Of a DNA stretch of 22,175 bases, positions 1 through 6,726 are shown piece by piece. The stretch is from Clostridiales bacterium UBA6330. Its GTDB lineage: Bacteria; Bacillota; Clostridia; Oscillospirales; CAG-272. Made by a program: the position numbers and the translations under genes. How positions within the stretch are numbered: the first letter of the stretch is position 1; every line of letters begins with the position of its first letter. Below the pieces are notes generated by a model. The model was not told the DNA's origin. It worked only from the letters and a program-made list of their open reading frames with translations, and did no database searches. The stretch is from positions 34,088-56,262 of the forward strand of contig DJSQ01000011.1 in NCBI GenBank assembly GCA_002438075.1, given 5' to 3'.

Positions 1-19
1 CCAACTGAGCTATGCCTCC
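1..19 (-). tRNA. 5' end of a tRNA gene, cut by the window edge
   Basis: Read on the minus strand, the first 19 bases give GGAGGCA followed by TAGCTCAGTTGG. That is a seven-base 5' acceptor strand, then the U8/A9 position, then the near-universal D-arm. The anticodon lies outside the window, so the amino acid cannot be assigned. A good promoter sits about 64 bp upstream (83-111). Confidence 0.8.
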
Positions 20-23
20 GCTC

Positions 24-78
24 CCGTTGCGCTTTGCCTTTCGGCTTCGGCTGAGGTCTGCCTTCTTTTTCGCAACGG
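24..78 (-). other. Inverted repeat in the tRNA precursor leader
   Basis: CCGTTGCG at 24-31 and its perfect complement CGCAACGG at 71-78 would pair at the 5' end of the pre-tRNA leader. They enclose a small GCC-GAAA-GGC hairpin. The outer arm overlaps the predicted transcription start. This may be a folded 5' leader removed by RNase P; no known RNA family is recognised. Confidence 0.4.
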
Positions 79-82
79 ATAT

Positions 83-111
83 ATTATACCACATCCCGCC
101 GCAAAAATCAA
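83..111 (-). promoter_or_regulatory. Sigma-A-type promoter for the tRNA gene
   Basis: On the minus strand, -35 TTGATT (106-111) and -10 TATAAT (83-88) are separated by 17 bp. The -10 is preceded by TGG, giving an extended -10 (TGGTATAAT). Transcription should begin near 76, leaving a leader of roughly 57 nt before the mature tRNA. Confidence 0.8.
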
Positions 112-145
112 GAGCTTTTTGCAATTTTCCGCAAAATTTCTCCCC

Positions 146-1633
146 TTATATCCACGCAAGGGAGCGGTCCACCGCCTTGTGCCAACCCGCCAGCCGTTTT
201 TCCCGCTCCTCCCCGCACATCTCGGGGGTAAAGGTGCGGTCCGCCAGCCGGGTCTTGCGCAATTCGGTCAGGTCGCTGTAGTATCCGACCGCCAGCGCCG
301 CAAGGCTTGCCGCGCCCCATGCGGTGGTCTCCACGCAGTGCGGGCGGGAAAGCGGAACACCCAGAATATCGCTCTGGAATTGCAGGAGAAAATCGTTTGC
401 CGATGCGCCGCCGTCCACGCGGATGCTTCCGATGGGCGCCGCCGCATCCCGCCGCATGGCTTCCAGCACGTCCGCCGTCTGGTACGCCATGGATTCCAGC
501 GCCGCGCGCACGATGTGATTGGCTGTCACCGCACGGGTCAGCCCCTGAATCGAGCCGCGTGCGAACGGGTCCCAGTGCGGCGCGCCCAGCCCGACAAATG
601 CGGGAACCAGATAAACACCCGCGCTGTCGGGGACGGCGGTTGCCATTGCCTCGGTCTCGCTCGCCTTTCCGAACAGATGCAGACCGTCCCGCAGCCACTG
701 AATAACCGCGCCGCAGACAAAGACCGAGCCCTCCAGCACATAGGTCATGCGGTCCCCAAGCTGCCAGCCGACCGTTGTCAGCAGTCCCGCGCGCGATGCA
801 ACGGGGGTCTCGCCCGTGTTCATCAGCAAAAATCCGCCCGTGCCGTAGGTATTCTTGACATCGCCCGCATCAAAACAGCCCTGTCCGAACAGCGCCGCCT
901 GCTGATCCCCCGCCACGCCCGAAATCGGAATGCGCTCCCCGAAGAGGTGCTCGGAGGTATAACCGAACAGACAGGAGGACGGCTTGACCTCGGGCAGAAT
1001 CGCCTCGGGAATGCCGAACAGCTCAAGCAGGTCGCGGTCCCATTGCCCCGTGTGAATGTTGAACAGCATGGTGCGCGCCGCATTGGAGGGGTCTGTGGCG
1101 TGGACCTTTCCTCCCGTCAGATTCCAGATGAGCCAGCTGTCCACCGTGCCGAAGCAAAGCTCCCCCGCCTCCGCGCGGCGGCGGGCATCGGGGATATTCT
1201 CCAGAATCCATTGCAGCTTGGTTGCCGAAAAGTACGGGTCCGCAATCAGTCCCGTTTTCTCGCGGAGCATCGGCTCAAGCCCCTGCCGCTTCAGCTCGGC
1301 GCAACGCTCCGCCGTCCGTCTGCACTGCCAGACGATGGCGGGACAAATCGGCTTTCCCGTGGCGCGGTCCCAGACAACAACCGTTTCCCGCTGGTTCGTG
1401 ATGCCGATTGCCGCAATCTCCTCCGCGCCGATGCCCGCGCGGAGCATGGCTTCCACCGCAACGCCCATCTGCGAGGCGAGTATTTCGGTTGCATCCTGCT
1501 CCACCCAGCCGTCCTGCGGATAGGACTGTCGGAATTCCCGATTGACCCGCGACAGCACCGTCCCGTGCCGATCGAACAGAATGCAACGCGAGCTTGTTGT
1601 CCCTTGGTCGAGTGCCAGTAAATAGGGCTTCAT
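146..1633 (-). CDS. glpK: Glycerol kinase
   Basis: The product is 495 residues, the normal length for the family. It is an ATP:glycerol 3-phosphotransferase of the FGGY kinase family, acting in the cytoplasm to make sn-glycerol 3-phosphate for lipid synthesis or catabolism. Visible motifs are the N-terminal phosphate loop DQGTTSSR (residues 9-16), FGTVDSWLIW (161-170), DPSNAARTMLF (181-191) and AGDQQAALFG (241-250), in which Asp243 matches the catalytic base. A histidine (His229) lies near the loop where many Bacillota enzymes are phosphorylated by HPr, but the local spacing differs, so that regulation is uncertain. The start is ATG with GGAGG at 1641-1645. The gene has its own promoter and stands alone: no glpF or glpD is adjacent here. 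Confidence 0.97.
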   Translation of the reverse strand: MKPYLLALDQGTTSSRCILFDRHGTVLSRVNREFRQSYPQDGWVEQDATEILASQMGVAVEAMLRAGIGAEEIAAIGITNQRETVVVWDRATGKPICPAIVWQCRRTAERCAELKRQGLEPMLREKTGLIADPYFSATKLQWILENIPDARRRAEAGELCFGTVDSWLIWNLTGGKVHATDPSNAARTMLFNIHTGQWDRDLLELFGIPEAILPEVKPSSCLFGYTSEHLFGERIPISGVAGDQQAALFGQGCFDAGDVKNTYGTGGFLLMNTGETPVASRAGLLTTVGWQLGDRMTYVLEGSVFVCGAVIQWLRDGLHLFGKASETEAMATAVPDSAGVYLVPAFVGLGAPHWDPFARGSIQGLTRAVTANHIVRAALESMAYQTADVLEAMRRDAAAPIGSIRVDGGASANDFLLQFQSDILGVPLSRPHCVETTAWGAASLAALAVGYYSDLTELRKTRLADRTFTPEMCGEEREKRLAGWHKAVDRSLAWI

Positions 1634-1671
1634 AGCAAAACCTCCGAATCATATTCTGCTTTTCTGCTTTT

Positions 1672-1700
1672 ATTGTAACACAACCCTTGCGATTTGTCAA
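1672..1700 (-). promoter_or_regulatory. Sigma-A-type promoter of glpK
   Basis: On the minus strand, -35 TTGACA (1695-1700) is followed by a 17-bp spacer and -10 TACAAT (1672-1677), with a TGT extended -10. The predicted leader before the glpK start is only about 30 nt. That leaves no room for the terminator/antiterminator stem through which GlpP controls glpFK in Bacillus. No obvious cre site was seen. The -35 begins 4 bp after the stop codon of the upstream gene. Confidence 0.85.
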
Positions 1701-1704
1701 GCGG

Positions 1705-2382
1705 TCAGACCGATTCAAGCGCCCGCCTTGTGCGCACGATGGCATCGTTCAGCTCTCCGACGAGTGCCAACAGCTGACCTGCCTGCGGTGCTTTTCCGCC
1801 GTTCCGCGCGTCCGAGAGCGGCAGGGCGCGCTCGCAATATGCGGGGATTGTCTCCCGCAAAAAGGTGCGCAGACACGCCCGCAGCTGCGCGGTGCGCTCT
1901 GCCTCCTTTGCCTGTCGGTTCTGCACCTCGCGGAGCCGACCGAGCAGTGCGCGCGCCGCATCGGTAACGGCTGGGTCCTCGTGCAAGCCCTGTGACAGGC
2001 GGAGCACCGCCCATTCCGTGTAGCGGTCAACGGCTTGCCCGTTGGGTTCCCGATGGAAAAGCTCCGCCAGCCGTTGGGTTCCCTCCTGCAAAGCGGCTTG
2101 CATTTCGCAATAGTCGGCATAAAAGCCGCCCGCATCCCGCAAATGCCCGAACACGTCGGTCTTGCCGCGCTCCGCCGCGAGAAATCGGGCGGTCTCACGT
2201 TCTAAAACTGATAGGATTTTCACCGCTTGCCGCCGCTCGTCCTCTGCCGCGGTGTCGGGAGCGGTGGGTAAGGATGCTTCAAGACGGGAAAGTGCCGAGC
2301 ACAGTGCCTCCGCCGTCATGCCGCGCAAACGCTCCTCCCTTTCCCGCTCCTCGGGAAAGCGCAGGATATCCGATTCCTCCAT
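1705..2382 (-). CDS. Hypothetical helical protein, 225 residues
   Basis: I do not recognise this protein. The chosen ATG (2380-2382) is preceded by a strong AGGAGGAG site. The frame could extend upstream to 2451, but that would cross the terminator hairpin and has no ribosome site. The product is soluble-looking, rich in Glu, Arg, Ala and Leu, without signal peptide or membrane segment, and should be almost entirely alpha-helical. Its N-terminus is strongly charged (EEREREER near residue 10), and a basic helix closes the C-terminus (IVRTRRALESV). It lies between the khpA terminator and the glpK promoter. Codon use resembles its neighbours, so it is probably a real, lineage-restricted gene. 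Function unknown. Confidence 0.7.
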   Translation of the reverse strand: MEESDILRFPEEREREERLRGMTAEALCSALSRLEASLPTAPDTAAEDERRQAVKILSVLERETARFLAAERGKTDVFGHLRDAGGFYADYCEMQAALQEGTQRLAELFHREPNGQAVDRYTEWAVLRLSQGLHEDPAVTDAARALLGRLREVQNRQAKEAERTAQLRACLRTFLRETIPAYCERALPLSDARNGGKAPQAGQLLALVGELNDAIVRTRRALESV

Positions 2383-2399
2383 GTCTCCTCCTGATAACG

Positions 2400-2429
2400 A
2401 AAAAACCGAACGGCAAGCGTCCGGTTTTT
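2400..2429 (-). terminator. Rho-independent terminator after khpA
   Basis: On the minus strand, a 12-bp stem (arms 2418-2429 and 2401-2412, one G-U pair) with a 5-nt loop ends in six T residues. Because the stem is closed by five A-T pairs it could also work in the opposite direction. It ends the ylxM-ffh-rpsP-khpA operon, only about 18 bp before the next gene's start codon. Confidence 0.85.
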
Positions 2430-2434
2430 CGGCT

Positions 2435-2671
2435 TCAACGAATTTCCACATTCACTTTTTTGCCGCTGCCGGCAGATGCAGCCTTGATGACCGTGCGAAT
2501 CGCCTTTGCGATTCTGCCGTGTCTGCCGATGACCATTCCCGTGTCATCCGTTGCAACCGTGAGCGTGAGCGTAATCGAACGCTCGTCCTCCTCGGTTACA
2601 ACCTTTACCTCATCGGGGTTATCGACAATCGCCTTTGCGATATCAAGCAAGGTTTCCTGTAAATTTGCCAT
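2435..2671 (-). CDS. khpA: KH-domain RNA-binding protein KhpA
   Basis: This is a 78-residue single KH domain, as usual for the KhpA/YlqC family. KhpA binds RNA, commonly together with KhpB (Jag), and in Gram-positive bacteria influences cell division and cell-envelope gene expression. The KH signature GMVIGRHGRIAKAIRTVI is complete, with the RNA-contacting GRHG loop at residues 49-52. It follows rpsP by 25 bp, the conserved rpsP-khpA arrangement of Bacillota. GGGAGT lies about nine bases before the ATG. It is the last gene of its operon, directly followed by a terminator. Confidence 0.95.
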   Translation of the reverse strand: MANLQETLLDIAKAIVDNPDEVKVVTEEDERSITLTLTVATDDTGMVIGRHGRIAKAIRTVIKAASAGSGKKVNVEIR

Positions 2672-2696
2672 ACCGCGTTACTCCCGTGAAAGGGGA

Positions 2697-2942
2697 TCAG
2701 TCAACGATCCCGCTCTTCTTCAGAAGCGCCTTGACGGTTTCGGTCGGCTGAGCGCCGTTTCCGAGCCACTTCTTTGCCTTCTCCGCATCGAGCTTAATCT
2801 CAACGGGGTTGGTCAGCGGGTTGTAGGTGCCGATCGTGTCGATGAAGCGACCGTCTCTGGGCGAGCGGCTGTCCGCCACGATAACGCGATAGAACGGAGC
2901 CTTCTTTGCGCCCATTCTGGTAAGTCTCATTTTTACTGCCAT
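2697..2942 (-). CDS. rpsP: 30S ribosomal protein S16
   Basis: An 81-residue protein with the full S16 sequence pattern: N-terminal AVKMRLTRMGAKKAPFYR, then VADSRSPRDGRFI and IGTYNP. S16 is an early-binding small-subunit protein required for 30S assembly. GGAGG lies eight bases before the ATG. It sits between ffh (54-bp gap) and khpA. In many relatives rimM, trmD and rplS follow this pair; here a terminator follows khpA instead. Confidence 0.97.
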   Translation of the reverse strand: MAVKMRLTRMGAKKAPFYRVIVADSRSPRDGRFIDTIGTYNPLTNPVEIKLDAEKAKKWLGNGAQPTETVKALLKKSGIVD

Positions 2943-2996
2943 GATTTTTTCCTCCGAAAAATAAATAAAATATGGTTTTATGAATGAACGGTGAAA

Positions 2997-4340
2997 TCAG
3001 AAAGGCATCTTCATTCTGCCGAGCATTTTCTTTCCTTTGCGGGTCTTTCCCATTTCGGTAAATTGCCGCATCATTTTGAGCATCTGGTCGAACTGCTTGA
3101 GCAGCTTATTGACCTCCTCAACCGAGGTGCCCGAGCCCTGTGCGATGCGCTTTTTGCGTGACGCATTGATAATCTCGGGGTGCTCCCGCTCCTTTTTTGT
3201 CATGGAGTGGATGATGGCTTCGGTTCGCACCAGCACCTTTTCGTCCACCTTCGCGTCCTTCAGCGCCTTTGCGTTCATCCCGGGCATCATGCCGACCAGC
3301 TGCTCCAGATTGCCCATCTTTTTGAGCTGCATCAGCTGTCCGAGATAATCGTCCAGCGTAAAGGTCTGCTGGCGCATTTTCTTTTCCAGCTCCACCGCCT
3401 GCTTCTCATCGTAAGCCGCCTGCGCCTTGTCAATCAGCGTCAGCACGTCTCCCATGCCGAGAATCCGCGATGCCATGCGGTCGGGATAGAACGGCTCGAT
3501 GGTGTCCAGCTTCTCGCCGGTTCCCACGAATTTGATCGGCTTTCCCGTCACATAGCGGATGGAAAGTGCCGCACCGCCACGGGTATCGCCGTCCAGCTTG
3601 GTCAAAATTACGCCCGTGATGTCCAGCTTGTTGTTGAAGGTTTCCGCCACGTTGACCGATTCCTGACCGATCATCGCGTCCACCGTCAGCAGAATCTCGG
3701 TCGGCTTGACTGCCTCCTTGATCTGCTCCAGCTCCTCCATCAGGACCTCATCAATCTGCAACCGACCTGCGGTGTCGATGAACACCATGTCGTAGCCCTT
3801 TTGGTTGGCGTATTCAACGCCCGCCTTTGCAATCTTGACGGGAGAGACCTGATCACCCATGGTAAACACGGGGATATCCAGCTTTTCTCCCACCACCTGC
3901 AACTGCTTGATTGCGGCGGGACGGTACACGTCGCAGGCAACCAACAGCGGCTTTTTGCCCTGCTTTTTGTAAAGCCCCGCGAGCTTGCCCGCGTGTGTGG
4001 TCTTACCTGCGCCCTGCAAGCCGACCATCATGATAACCGTTGGCGGCTTGGATGCAATTGTCAGCTTGGATTGCGAGCCGCCCATGAGACGGGTCAGCTC
4101 CTCGTTTACGATTTTGACAATCTGCTGTGCGGGCAGGAGCGATTCCAGAACCTCGCTTCCGACCGCCCGTTCGGACACGATTTTGATAAAGTCACGGACC
4201 ACCTTGAAGTTGACGTCCGCTTCCAGCAACGCGAGCTTGATTTCGCGCATTCCCGCCTTGACATCCGCTTCGGTCAGCTTTCCCTTGCTTCTGAACTTTT
4301 TGAATGCGTTTGACAGCTTCTCGCCGAGACTTTCAAACAC
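2997..4340 (-). CDS. ffh: Signal recognition particle GTPase Ffh
   Basis: This 447-residue protein is the SRP54 homologue that binds 4.5S/6S RNA and delivers nascent membrane and secreted proteins to FtsY. The N domain covers about residues 1-90. The G domain shows GLQGAGKTT (107-115), DTAGR (189-193) and TKLDGDTRGG (247-256). The methionine-rich M domain runs from about 300 to the end (MLGRMKMPF). The start is GTG (4338-4340) with GGAGGG nine bases upstream. It follows ylxM by 20 bp, the usual Bacillota pair. All GTPase motifs are intact. Confidence 0.97.
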   Translation of the reverse strand: MFESLGEKLSNAFKKFRSKGKLTEADVKAGMREIKLALLEADVNFKVVRDFIKIVSERAVGSEVLESLLPAQQIVKIVNEELTRLMGGSQSKLTIASKPPTVIMMVGLQGAGKTTHAGKLAGLYKKQGKKPLLVACDVYRPAAIKQLQVVGEKLDIPVFTMGDQVSPVKIAKAGVEYANQKGYDMVFIDTAGRLQIDEVLMEELEQIKEAVKPTEILLTVDAMIGQESVNVAETFNNKLDITGVILTKLDGDTRGGAALSIRYVTGKPIKFVGTGEKLDTIEPFYPDRMASRILGMGDVLTLIDKAQAAYDEKQAVELEKKMRQQTFTLDDYLGQLMQLKKMGNLEQLVGMMPGMNAKALKDAKVDEKVLVRTEAIIHSMTKKEREHPEIINASRKKRIAQGSGTSVEEVNKLLKQFDQMLKMMRQFTEMGKTRKGKKMLGRMKMPF

Positions 4341-4360
4341 GGTACGCTTCCCTCCTTCCG

Positions 4361-4693
4361 TCAGCGGACCGACCTTGCAAGGTCCTCCGCCGCTTCCATG
4401 ATTTCGCTGTCGGCACCCCGTTCCCGCAACAGCCCGAGAAGCCGCTCCGCTTGCTCGCCTGCCTGTCGGAACCTTGCCGCCAGCCCCAATTTTTCCTCAA
4501 AAAACAGCAGCTCATCCTCTGCCTTCTTAATCAGCTCCCGCACGCCTTGACGCGAGATGCCGATTTCGTCCGCGATTTCGGACAGCGAGAGGTCGTCGTT
4601 GTAATAGTAATCCAGCACGGTCCGCTTTCGCTCGGAAAGCATATCTCCGTAAAAATCCAGCAGGAACCCGATTTTCAGATTCTTTTCAAACAT
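4361..4693 (-). CDS. ylxM: YlxM-type helix-turn-helix protein (SRP-associated)
   Basis: A 110-residue protein of the UPF0122/YlxM family, encoded just upstream of ffh in most Bacillota. It resembles region 4 of sigma factors: LLDFYGDMLSERKRTVLDYY, then a helix-turn-helix around DLSLSEIADEIGISRQGVRE (about residues 33-52). The C-terminal half is a basic/acidic helix. The family is associated with the SRP pathway, and streptococcal homologues modulate SRP activity. I chose ATG 4691-4693 (MFEKNLK) over the longer frame to 4753 because the latter would begin inside the promoter. The ribosome site is weak (GGTGA). Confidence 0.9.
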   Translation of the reverse strand: MFEKNLKIGFLLDFYGDMLSERKRTVLDYYYNDDLSLSEIADEIGISRQGVRELIKKAEDELLFFEEKLGLAARFRQAGEQAERLLGLLRERGADSEIMEAAEDLARSVR

Positions 4694-4721
4694 ACGATTC
4701 ACCGCGCTTCCGACTGTAAAC

Positions 4722-4742
4722 TGTAAAGCAATTTCCTTTACA
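4722..4742. promoter_or_regulatory. Perfect dyad over the ylxM start site (candidate operator)
   Basis: TGTAAAG (4722-4728) and CTTTACA (4736-4742) form a perfect 7-bp inverted repeat with a 7-bp centre. It begins at the last base of the -10 box and covers the predicted transcription start. A further TGTAAA half-site lies at 4715-4720. It could be a repressor operator or a 5' mRNA hairpin; no known regulator is assigned. Confidence 0.4.
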
Positions 4743-4769
4743 TTATACCACAAATTCCTGATTTGTCAA
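4742..4769 (-). promoter_or_regulatory. Sigma-A-type promoter of the ylxM-ffh-rpsP-khpA operon
   Basis: On the minus strand, -35 TTGACA (4764-4769) and -10 TATAAT (4742-4747) are separated by 16 bp, with a TGG extended -10. Transcription should start near 4735, giving a leader of about 42 nt before ylxM. Confidence 0.85.
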
Positions 4770-4779
4770 GAGGTTTTGG

Positions 4780-4826
4780 AAAAAAAGCGGGCAAATCGGA
4801 GAATTTTTTCTCCGATTCGCCCGCTT
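4780..4826 (-). terminator. Strong rho-independent terminator after tsf
   Basis: On the minus strand, a 17-bp stem (arms 4810-4826 and 4785-4801, one G-U pair) encloses an 8-nt loop. The T-rich 3' end of its own arm continues into a run of seven T residues. It lies 16 bp after the tsf stop and about 10 bp before the -35 of the ylxM promoter, cleanly separating the two operons. Confidence 0.93.
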
Positions 4827-4842
4827 AGCGATATTTTATCGA

Positions 4843-5766
4843 TTACTTGTTCGCGGTCAGCTTTGCGATTTCCTCTGCAAAGTTGTCCTCGCGCTTCTGG
4901 ATTCCCTCGCCCTTTTCGTAGCGGTAGAATTCCGCGATTTCAATCTCGCCGCCCAGCTCCTTTGCGGTAGCCTTGACGTACTGACCGACCTTCATGTCCT
5001 CGTCCTTGACATAGCCCATATCCAGCAGGCAGTTGTTGTCGTAGAACTTGGAAACACGACCCTCGACCATCTTCGCCTTGATTGCATCGGGCTTCTTCGC
5101 ATTTGCGGGATCGTTTGCGATCTGCGCCAGAAGAATCTTCTTCTCTTCCTCAATCACATCCGCGGGAACCTGCTCGCGGCAGAGATACGGGGTCGGGTAA
5201 GCGCCGATCTGGAGCGCGATGTTCTTTGCGAACGCCGCAAACTCGGGCTTGTCCGCCACATCGGTCTTGAATTTCGCAACAACGCCGATGGAGCCGTTGC
5301 CGTGGATATAGGTGCTGGTGATGCCCTCAACCAGAACGAAGCGGCGAACCGTCAGCTTCTCGCCGATCTTGAAGATCATTTCCTTCAGCTTGGCATCAAC
5401 GGTCATTTCATCGTCATACTTGCAGGTCATCAGGGCTTCCACCGTTGCGGGCTTCTGCGCGATGATAATCTTCAGCAGATCGGTTACGAACGCCTTGAAG
5501 GTCTCGTTCTTAGCCACGAAGTCGGTCTCGGAATTGACCTCGATCATTGCGGTCAGGTCACCCTCCTTGAGAATTTCAACCAGTCCGTCGGCGGCAATTC
5601 TGGTTGCCATCTTGGACTCAGCCTTCAATTCGCCCTTCTCGCGCAGAATCTTGACAGCGGCATCCATATCGCCGTCCGCCTCAACCAGCGCCTTCTTGCA
5701 CTCCATCATACCGATACCGGTCTTTGCGCGGAGCGCGGCAACATCTTTTGCGGTAATAGCAGCCAT
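4843..5766 (-). CDS. tsf: Translation elongation factor Ts
   Basis: A 307-residue EF-Ts, the nucleotide exchange factor for EF-Tu. The N-terminal UBA-like domain contains ALRAKTGIGMMECKKALVEA (residues 11-30). The core has the diagnostic NSETDFVAKNE (78-88), in which TDFVA contacts EF-Tu. The C-terminal part reads FYRYEKGEG. It follows rpsB by 18 bp in the universal rpsB-tsf order, with an AAAGGGG ribosome site, and ends at a strong terminator. Confidence 0.97.
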   Translation of the reverse strand: MAAITAKDVAALRAKTGIGMMECKKALVEADGDMDAAVKILREKGELKAESKMATRIAADGLVEILKEGDLTAMIEVNSETDFVAKNETFKAFVTDLLKIIIAQKPATVEALMTCKYDDEMTVDAKLKEMIFKIGEKLTVRRFVLVEGITSTYIHGNGSIGVVAKFKTDVADKPEFAAFAKNIALQIGAYPTPYLCREQVPADVIEEEKKILLAQIANDPANAKKPDAIKAKMVEGRVSKFYDNNCLLDMGYVKDEDMKVGQYVKATAKELGGEIEIAEFYRYEKGEGIQKREDNFAEEIAKLTANK

Positions 5767-5784
5767 TTTCGTTTCCCCTTTCGA

Positions 5785-6516
5785 TTACTCCGCGTCGGTC
5801 GCGGTCTCTTCGGCGGTCGCTTCCGCCGTCTCTTCACCCTGCTTGCCCTCGATTACGGCATCAGCCAGCGAGGAGGAAATCAGCTTGATTGCGCGGATTG
5901 CATCATCGTTACCCGGGATGATATAGTCTGCGTCATCGGGGTCGCAGTTGGTATCCACGATTGCGATAACCGGAATGCCCAGCTTCTTTGCCTCAAGCAC
6001 TGCGATGTGCTCCTTCTTGGGGTCAACCACGAACACCGCATCGGGCAACTGCTCCATGGTCTTGATACCGCCGTAGCTCTTCTCGAGGTCGAAGATTTCC
6101 TTCTGCATAGCGGCAACCTCCTTCTTCGGAAGCAGATCGAACGTGCCGTCCTCCTGCATCTTGTAGAGGTTGTTCAGACGGTTGATCGACTTCTTGATGG
6201 TCTTGAAGTTGGTCATCATACCGCCGGGCCAACGCACGTTGACATAGTACATTCCGCAACGGGTAGCCTCTTCCTTGATGGCTTCCGCCGCCTGCTTCTT
6301 GGTACCCACGAACAGCAGGGTTCCGCCCTTTTCGGAGAGCTCGCGGACGAAGTTATACGCCTCGTCGAACTTTTTCACGGTTTTTTGCAGGTCGATAATA
6401 TAAATACCGTTCCGCTCCGTGAAAATGTACTCCTGCATTTTCGGGTTCCATCTTCTGGTGTGGTGTCCGAAATGAACACCTGCTTCAAGCAGCTGCTTGA
6501 TTGAGATAACAGACAT
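5785..6516 (-). CDS. rpsB: 30S ribosomal protein S2
   Basis: A 243-residue S2 protein. Family signatures include LLEAGVHFGHHTRRWNPKM near the N-terminus, IYIIDLQKTV, and LPDAVFVVDPKKEHIAVLEA in the middle. The C-terminal tail is acidic and Ala/Thr/Glu-rich. S2 joins the 30S subunit late and is needed for S1 docking where S1 is present. The start ATG (6514-6516) has GGAGG nine bases upstream. An out-of-frame ATG lies between that site and the start. A leader of about 145 nt precedes it. Confidence 0.97.
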   Translation of the reverse strand: MSVISIKQLLEAGVHFGHHTRRWNPKMQEYIFTERNGIYIIDLQKTVKKFDEAYNFVRELSEKGGTLLFVGTKKQAAEAIKEEATRCGMYYVNVRWPGGMMTNFKTIKKSINRLNNLYKMQEDGTFDLLPKKEVAAMQKEIFDLEKSYGGIKTMEQLPDAVFVVDPKKEHIAVLEAKKLGIPVIAIVDTNCDPDDADYIIPGNDDAIRAIKLISSSLADAVIEGKQGEETAEATAEETATDAE

Positions 6517-6661
6517 GATTCATGTCCTCCTTCGGTTTTTTCCACCATCGCGGCGCATCCGCCGAAACCGTACCGCACGGCACGGCACCGAGGCGATTTT
6601 CGTCCGATGTGTGTATTATTTTGCGCCGTCGACGCAAAAAGGCAACGGTCCGGCACAATTA
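6517..6661 (-). promoter_or_regulatory. Structured 5' leader of rpsB-tsf
   Basis: The untranslated leader is long and contains two clear hairpins on the minus strand. One is TTTTGCGTC/GGCGCAAAA with a GAC loop (about 6620-6640). The other is CGGCG-GATG-CGCCG, close to the ribosome site (about 6550-6563), with a GC-rich pairing region between them. Autogenous control of rpsB by S2 through its leader is established in Gammaproteobacteria. Whether this leader does the same is inference. Confidence 0.4.
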
Positions 6662-6667
6662 CATTGA

Positions 6668-6696
6668 ATTATACCATATTCCGCCGCCTTTTTCAA
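6668..6696 (-). promoter_or_regulatory. Sigma-A-type promoter of rpsB-tsf
   Basis: On the minus strand, -35 TTGAAA (6691-6696), a 17-bp spacer and -10 TATAAT (6668-6673) with a TGG extended -10. The promoter lies in the gap downstream of ylmC/ymxH, with no hairpin terminator between them. Confidence 0.85.
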
Positions 6697-6726
6697 TCGG
6701 TTTTTACTTGTTTTTACATTTTGTTA
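6697..6726 (-). promoter_or_regulatory. A-tract UP-like element upstream of the rpsB promoter
   Basis: Immediately upstream of the -35 the minus strand is A-rich, with GTAAAAAC repeated exactly one helical turn apart (6710-6717 and 6700-6707). Phased A-tracts at this position resemble UP elements contacted by the RNA polymerase alpha subunit, fitting a ribosomal-protein promoter. Confidence 0.45.

Noticed and set aside
101..145. Terminator after glpK
   Set aside because: Short A/T-rich complementary arms such as GCAAAAA/TTTTTGC exist, but there is no GC-rich stem followed by a T-run, and they overlap the tRNA promoter.
119..1621. 500-codon open frame antisense to glpK
   Set aside because: It mirrors glpK, has Arg/Pro/His-rich composition without a recognisable domain and no ribosome site. 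Long antisense frames are expected in GC-rich genes that avoid TTA, CTA and TCA codons.
1640..1700. GlpP antiterminator leader at glpK
   Set aside because: The predicted leader is only about 30 nt and contains no terminator hairpin.
3180..4313. 377-codon open frame antisense to ffh
   Set aside because: It is a mirror of ffh with a His/Leu/Gln-rich sequence, no motif and no start signals.
5302..6504. 400-codon open frame antisense to tsf and rpsB
   Set aside because: It is a shadow of two essential genes whose sequences are unmistakable.
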